A stretch of 64,000 bases of DNA from Zonotrichia leucophrys gambelii. Lineage: Eukaryota; Chordata; Aves; Passeriformes; Passerellidae. Location of the stretch: contig NC_088170.1 of the NCBI RefSeq assembly GCF_028769735.1, positions 49,633,585 through 49,697,584 on the forward strand, given 5' to 3'. The position numbers were made by a program, and so were the translations under genes. This document shows, piece after piece, positions 54,399-64,000 of the stretch. The stretch's first letter is position 1; the number at the start of each line of letters is the position of its first letter. The notes beneath the pieces were generated by a model. It was given only the letters and a program-made list of their open reading frames with translations, had not been told where the DNA came from and ran no database searches.

Positions 54399-57300
54399 TT
54401 TGATTTCATAAAAACATAAGACCACCTGTAGTGAAACAATAACAGTCAAGCTGATGGTGACATGAGAAAATATGTGCATGAACAGAAACAGTTTAATGAG
54501 GCCTTTTTTTGCTTTATGATGTGTTAGCAAGAATAGTCAGTCATATGCTTGTATTTCATACATAGTAAACAGGAAAATGTCGAAGTGCTGAGGTTAAGGT
54601 TGTTCTGGCTGAGTAGATTTTCTTTCAGTCCACTTTTAATATCAGCAGTCTTTTTTCTCTTCCACTTTAAGGGTAATGAGATGCTGACTGTCTCATTCTT
54701 AGGGAATTCCATATACATGTCCTAATTGAATCAAATAAATTGTTCTTCATAATAAAATATTAAACATCATAATAAAATATTATATCTGTATTATGTTGGC
54801 TTAACAAAATTCTCTGTAGGTGCAATTAATGACTTTTTACTGTAAGACATATACAAATCTATTAAGATAATGCTTTGATTTTTGTACAAGATTGATTTTG
54901 TACTTTGAAAAATGGGTTCTAACAGGTTACTGTTTATCCAATTAGCAGTATATAGAAAGCTGGTCTCAATAGCTGAAGGGATATATATTTTGCTTATCAT
55001 TGAGAAAAACTAACCAGAGTTTAGTCTTATAATAAAATACCATTGAGTCATGTGTAATTAAGAACAGGAAATATGAAAAGGCAATATTTGCTGAAGTACT
55101 TAAAATTCAGCTGTTAAAACAGGAATTTTAACTTATGATTTCTTAATAATATTTTAGAGTTAAGTAGTGTTTTGAACTTAGAGGTGTTTAAATTTCCCAA
55201 GTGTGGTTAATTTTTAATGATAGGTCTGGTTAAGAAGTGAATTCCACTATGCTTACACAATCTTTCAAAGCCTTTAAGCTATAATGGAATTTTTCACACG
55301 AAATATTTGCAACAAGACAGTGAAAACATCTGTCTGTGTGGAAGTGTTGTTCTTTGTATGGTAAAATTATAACCTTATGTTTGATCATTTAGTCATCCTG
55401 CAGACAACTGCCCCATCAACTTGAACAGTACATGACTTGTGCCAGACTTGTAAAAAGAGAGAGATGGCTTACTCTACACACCTAAACCATCATGTTCCTC
55501 ATTATTATCATAGAGATAAATACAGAACCATCCCTGGAGCCTTTTGTTCAAAACATATTGAATAATACGTGGGACATGTAACTACAATGAGTTCATCTAA
55601 ATGTATAGAAATAAATCTGGTTTTAGTTACCATACGTTCAATTACATTGAGAGATTATTTTAATTCATGAGAACTCTTGGGTTAGTTGAAGGACATAGGT
55701 TTTCTTCGTCAGGCTAAATACCACTTATTTTAACCTTTGAGTCTTCCAAGTATTTGCTAAAAATGAAGCTGACTTGCAAAAGGTGGACTTTGAAAGATGC
55801 TTTCTGATGGCCTGCATACCATAACAAAATGTATTTGGCCAGCTCTGCCCAAGGGCAGTTTGAAAAGAAGGTAGGATTACCTACAGATTTCCTCTTTGTT
55901 CACTTCAATTTTTTTTTTCTTTTGAGGAGAAGAAAAAGAAGAATTTGGGTTTTTTTCCAGGATTTTCACATCTCACATCATGGTTGAACCAATGGTTAGA
56001 AGCAGATGGTTGGATACAGACCAAATCTTAATGAATGGATGCAGTGTGAATGCAGATGTGCTGATCATGTGCTAAGCATCCACCAGCCTGGGGTGCATCA
56101 AATTAAAAGAACTCCACACCTATCTTTCTATCTGAGATCTTCTTTAGACTTATGAGAGAGCATTCCCTTCAAAATCCCAGCACACAGTCTCCAGAGGATG
56201 ACTGCAGACTTTAGAGTCTATCTCAGAGCTAGAGGGCAGGGACCATGGGTTTCACATACTGCAGTCCTAGTTTTCATACCTTTCCAAAAAACTGTCATTT
56301 CACCATGGAAGACAGAGTTAAACAAATTTACCTGATGCCAGTGATACCGTCCTGATATGGCTCATACCTACTTGAACAATCAAAGACGTCATGACTGTAA
56401 GCTAATCTGGTTACTCTAATTGACTGACATCTTTAAGGATGACCTCTGCTTTTGACCTGTCTTTCTGTACACCTACAAGTCCACTTTGGCTCATTTCTTT
56501 CTTTCTTTCCCACTTGCAGCAAGCCTTGACTATTCTCTTAGCAGACCTGTGTCTAAAAGTCTAGGTTAATTTCCCTAGTGGTACAACCTGTATTTTACCC
56601 GGTGTGGTATTGGTGTCTTTCTCATTCCTGATTTGGAAATAGGCTGAGTGCAGCCTCATCAGTCTTGTGATGGTATTTGAAGAAGTATGTCAGGGCCTTA
56701 ACAGCTGTCTGTTTCATCTAGTTCCAAAGGAATCTGCTCTGACTCCTATTTCATATTCAGGACAATGAACAACAGTACAGGACAACAACAGTAATATGCT
56801 ATGGCCCACCTGATATTTTGATATGGTGCCCAGCATCGCGGCATTTCCAGACTAGAGTTGCCCCTTTAAGACATGATCTTAAGTTTCTTCTGGTAGGGGT
56901 TTACTAAATGACTGCGCATAGTGCTCTTCCATCTCCAGACCTGGCCAGAAGGTACCCAGGGCAGACTTGAAAATTAATTCATGGGTCCATTGTTTATGCC
57001 TATGTAGGTATAGGAAAATTGCAAAGCCCTAAAATGCTAAATCATGTAATAGTGTGGATTGGGATGTGTGTATGTGTTTTGCTCTAATTTTGACATAACA
57101 AAAAAAATAAAAAGGGAAAGAGATCTTAATCTCTGATGCTCTGCAGTGTTTGAGACTTAGGAAATTTTTGGCATAACTCTTCACATCTCACCTACTAGTG
57201 AATGCACAATGTTGGCAAAAAAGACAGATGTGCATCCTGTTAATTGACACTGGCCATGGTTCTTTTCTTCTTTTTTTTTTTTTCCCCATGGAAGTTGTCC

Positions 57301-59192
57301 TGCTATTTTAAATCAGTAGTAGGTGGGATTAGATCAAGATAGTTAGGATAAAACAGTTATGAGAATTCTAGTCACACTAGAATGAGATAAAAATGTCCTG
57401 TCTACCAATTTTGTGTAATTAATAGCTGAATATGCTTCTTTGCAATTCCCATGTGCTGTGATAACCAAATGGTGTCATATGCTATTAGAAGTAGAAGAGA
57501 AACAGTCTTGTATGTTCTACCAACTGCTGTATGTGTGTAACTTGGTAGGGCCTGTTTGTTATTCTGCTAATGATGTGTTGGGTTTTTACAGAAATGTTCT
57601 CACCCACATTACAAGCTCATGATGTCCTTGCCTGCAAGTATCTGAGAACTGCTGTTTAAATAGATATGTATCAAGATACTCCAGTGATGGGCTTATGAAA
57701 TGGAGATTAAATTGTCATGGATATAGGCAGGCTGGAGAATCAAGAGATTTTGCAACCTAAAAGAATTGTTGCTTAAAACCTCAAGTTAACCTACTTTAGA
57801 ATTAGGACATATTTTAAGCATGGACTGTCTTTCTAATTGTAAATAATTTTATGCATGTATGTGTCTGTCAGAGAGGGAAAGAGGATATCCAACCAGTCCT
57901 TCCAAGGATCCTTGTCTTCTGTGAGTCATGTTATGCTTGATTTAAAGAGGTTTCTTCTGACACGATGTGAAAAGCTGTAAATCCCCATGTGTGTGAGAGC
58001 AATGCTTGTGCAATACAAACATGAACAGCAGCTGTTTAAGAATTTCCTCTATGAAGAGGCTTTGAGAGGTCCAGGACAGGAGTTAGAAGAGCCTCTATGA
58101 GTTCACTGCTAGTTTTAATTTGTTTGCTACCACACATAATCTATCAAGGGCTTCTCTGCAGCCCACAATGGGCACAGCATGGGAAGTTGTAGGCATTGTC
58201 CTGCCTGTTCTTGGCCCTAACATCAGATGAGGGTAGGCTCATCTGAAATTCCTTCTCTTCTGTGGGAAGTATCACTGGTACACTCTTCCTTATTTTTAAT
58301 CGCAATAAGTTAATACTGGGAAGTGGAATCAGTTTTCAAAACTGTGACATTCCTGAAGGGAATGGATAGATAGAAGTGTTAGATGTGTGTAGTCTCAAAT
58401 GTCTGTACCACATAAAATCTCTAAAAAAACCTTTAGAAATATATCCTTAAATGTGTCATCTTGTGCAGTCTCAATTTTATTTGCATAATCAAATATTCAA
58501 GGTGGAAGTGGTAAAACATCAAACTCCAAATCAAATTAAGAAATGAAACAACAAAATGCCAACTTGCAGGATGCCGACTGAGTGCCAGAGGAGGTAGGAG
58601 AAGCTGAGTACTTCTGTGCAGAGAACAGGGCTGTTACTGTGTCATGGCTCTGTGGGGTTTCTTAATCCCAGTTTTACATATTTACTCCTCATTGTGGATT
58701 TCTGTCTGAGCTGATTGGGGTAATTGATTCTGCACACAATTTCATTGGCAAACCACAGTGAACCTGGATTCTCCTACTCTTTGGACTTGTCTTCTATTAC
58801 CTATTTCATCAGAAGGAAATGCTGGTCCTATCCACTCAAAATGGGGCAATAGCATTAAAAATAATTTCCCACAACACTTTAGGTTCTTTGGTCTCCTGAT
58901 ACAGAGATGTTTGTTTTTTCAGAGAATCTACAGAATGAGTAGGAGGAAACCCAAATTTGATTTTATTCATTTGCAAGTTCAGGGTAGCTGAGCAGAGACT
59001 GCTATACTTAACATACATTTGTCAGGATTTCTAACTCCCTTCAGGCCATGAAGCTTTCTGGTGGTCACATCACACATGACAGGACTCTATTCAGATTGTC
59101 CTCCACCCCAATAACATCCTTTTCTTTTCCCTTTGAACCTGCAGAAGGACCATCTCTCTACAAATAAGGCAGCAGCTGCATCCTGCATGGGA

Positions 59193-59218
59193 TGTGTGGG
59201 TGTAGGGGTGTGTGTGTG
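59193..59218. repeat. GT-rich tract
   Basis: Imperfect TG repeat (GATGTGTGGGTGTAGGGGTG followed by TGTGTGTG), 450 bp upstream of the GDS exon. Confidence 0.75.
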
Positions 59219-59581
59219 CTACTTTGGTGCAAATTCTAATTAATCCCATTTATAGAAGACCAGTACTCGCTGTGCAGGAGCAAACCACATGAAAAACTGT
59301 AGGAAAAAAATCAGGAAGCTGCAAGCAATCATGAGAGCAATTGTGTACTAGCAATTAGAAGTAAATATAAGCAAAAGAAATTATCACCAAGGAAGAAAGA
59401 TGCAGGGCTAATTTTGCAGCTATAGCCATCTATAACCTGTACTTTTTGTATTTAATATACGTAATTCGGCTTTTTATTAATCAAATCTCAGAGATTTTGC
59501 TAAAGGACAAATTTAATATTAAGATGCCAGGGTAGTGGCTGTTCACAAAGATATTTCTAGAACATTACAAGAAGCATTTAA

Positions 59582-59977
<396 letters not shown>

Positions 59978-60124
59978 TAAAACATAAGGTGCACAGATCA
60001 TATTGTGTGGTTAAAAAATAGCTGAAAATTACATCAGGCCTCTGATCAGGGTGCCAGATACAGTTCAGTGAAATGCAAAGCAATGTAGTTAAAATGTTTG
60101 CCATCTGTTTAAAGCAACATGTGA

Positions 60125-60250
<126 letters not shown>

Positions 60251-60407
60251 TAATGCTATGTACTTGGTGTTATTCCAGTTTTTGATATCGTAAATTATGA
60301 GAAACAAAAAAAAAATTAAATACAAACTTTTGTTTTTTTGATAGGCATGTATTTAAGTGACTTTGAAAAAAAATAAAACATGCATTGTTTTTTGATGTGT
60401 GTCTTAA

Positions 60408-64000
<3,593 letters not shown>

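Noticed and set aside
54108..54530. 140-codon ORF on minus strand
   Set aside because: Runs through a solo LTR. No retroviral protein domain is present.

Overview
The window looks like vertebrate, almost certainly avian, nuclear DNA. It is AT-rich and poor in long ORFs, with eight short exons in very long introns. The repeats are bird-type: CR1 LINE 3' fragments ending in ATTCTATGA-like octamers, and two solo ERV LTRs that resemble common bird LTR families. The LTR types suggest a neoavian bird, possibly a passerine, but the species cannot be fixed from the sequence.

The only protein-coding gene I can support is the 3' half of CPED1 (cadherin-like and PC-esterase domain-containing protein 1), on the + strand. 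Eight exons (1151-1337, 2106-2274, 44538-44655, 49785-49921, 59666-59886, 60148-60249, 60455-60542, 62221-62367) join in perfect phase into an uninterrupted 389-codon reading frame. The first exons of the gene lie upstream of the window. At least one terminal coding exon and the 3' UTR lie downstream, because the last exon here ends in a good donor with no stop codon.

Layout: 1-2274 carries two exons for the cadherin-like beta-sandwich. 2275-44537 is a 42 kb intron with CR1 fragments, one solo LTR, a 71-bp tandem duplication and simple repeats. 44538-49921 carries two cysteine-rich exons that lead into the catalytic domain. 49922-59665 is a 9.7 kb intron with a CR1 copy and a second solo LTR. 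59666-62367 is a compact cluster of four exons encoding the PC-esterase core: the GDS serine, a GGVQW block and a DxxH motif. 62368-64000 is the start of the next intron.

I see no bacterial genes, tRNA or rRNA genes, CRISPR arrays, or any convincing new biological system. The points most worth a second look are the PMR5N/TBL-like cysteine module in front of the esterase core, two decoy splice acceptors that would introduce premature stops, the recent 71-bp duplication, several perfect inverted repeats, and an unexplained GC-richer block at about 47.5-48.95 kb. Residue numbers in the entries count from the first complete codon in exon 1151-1337.
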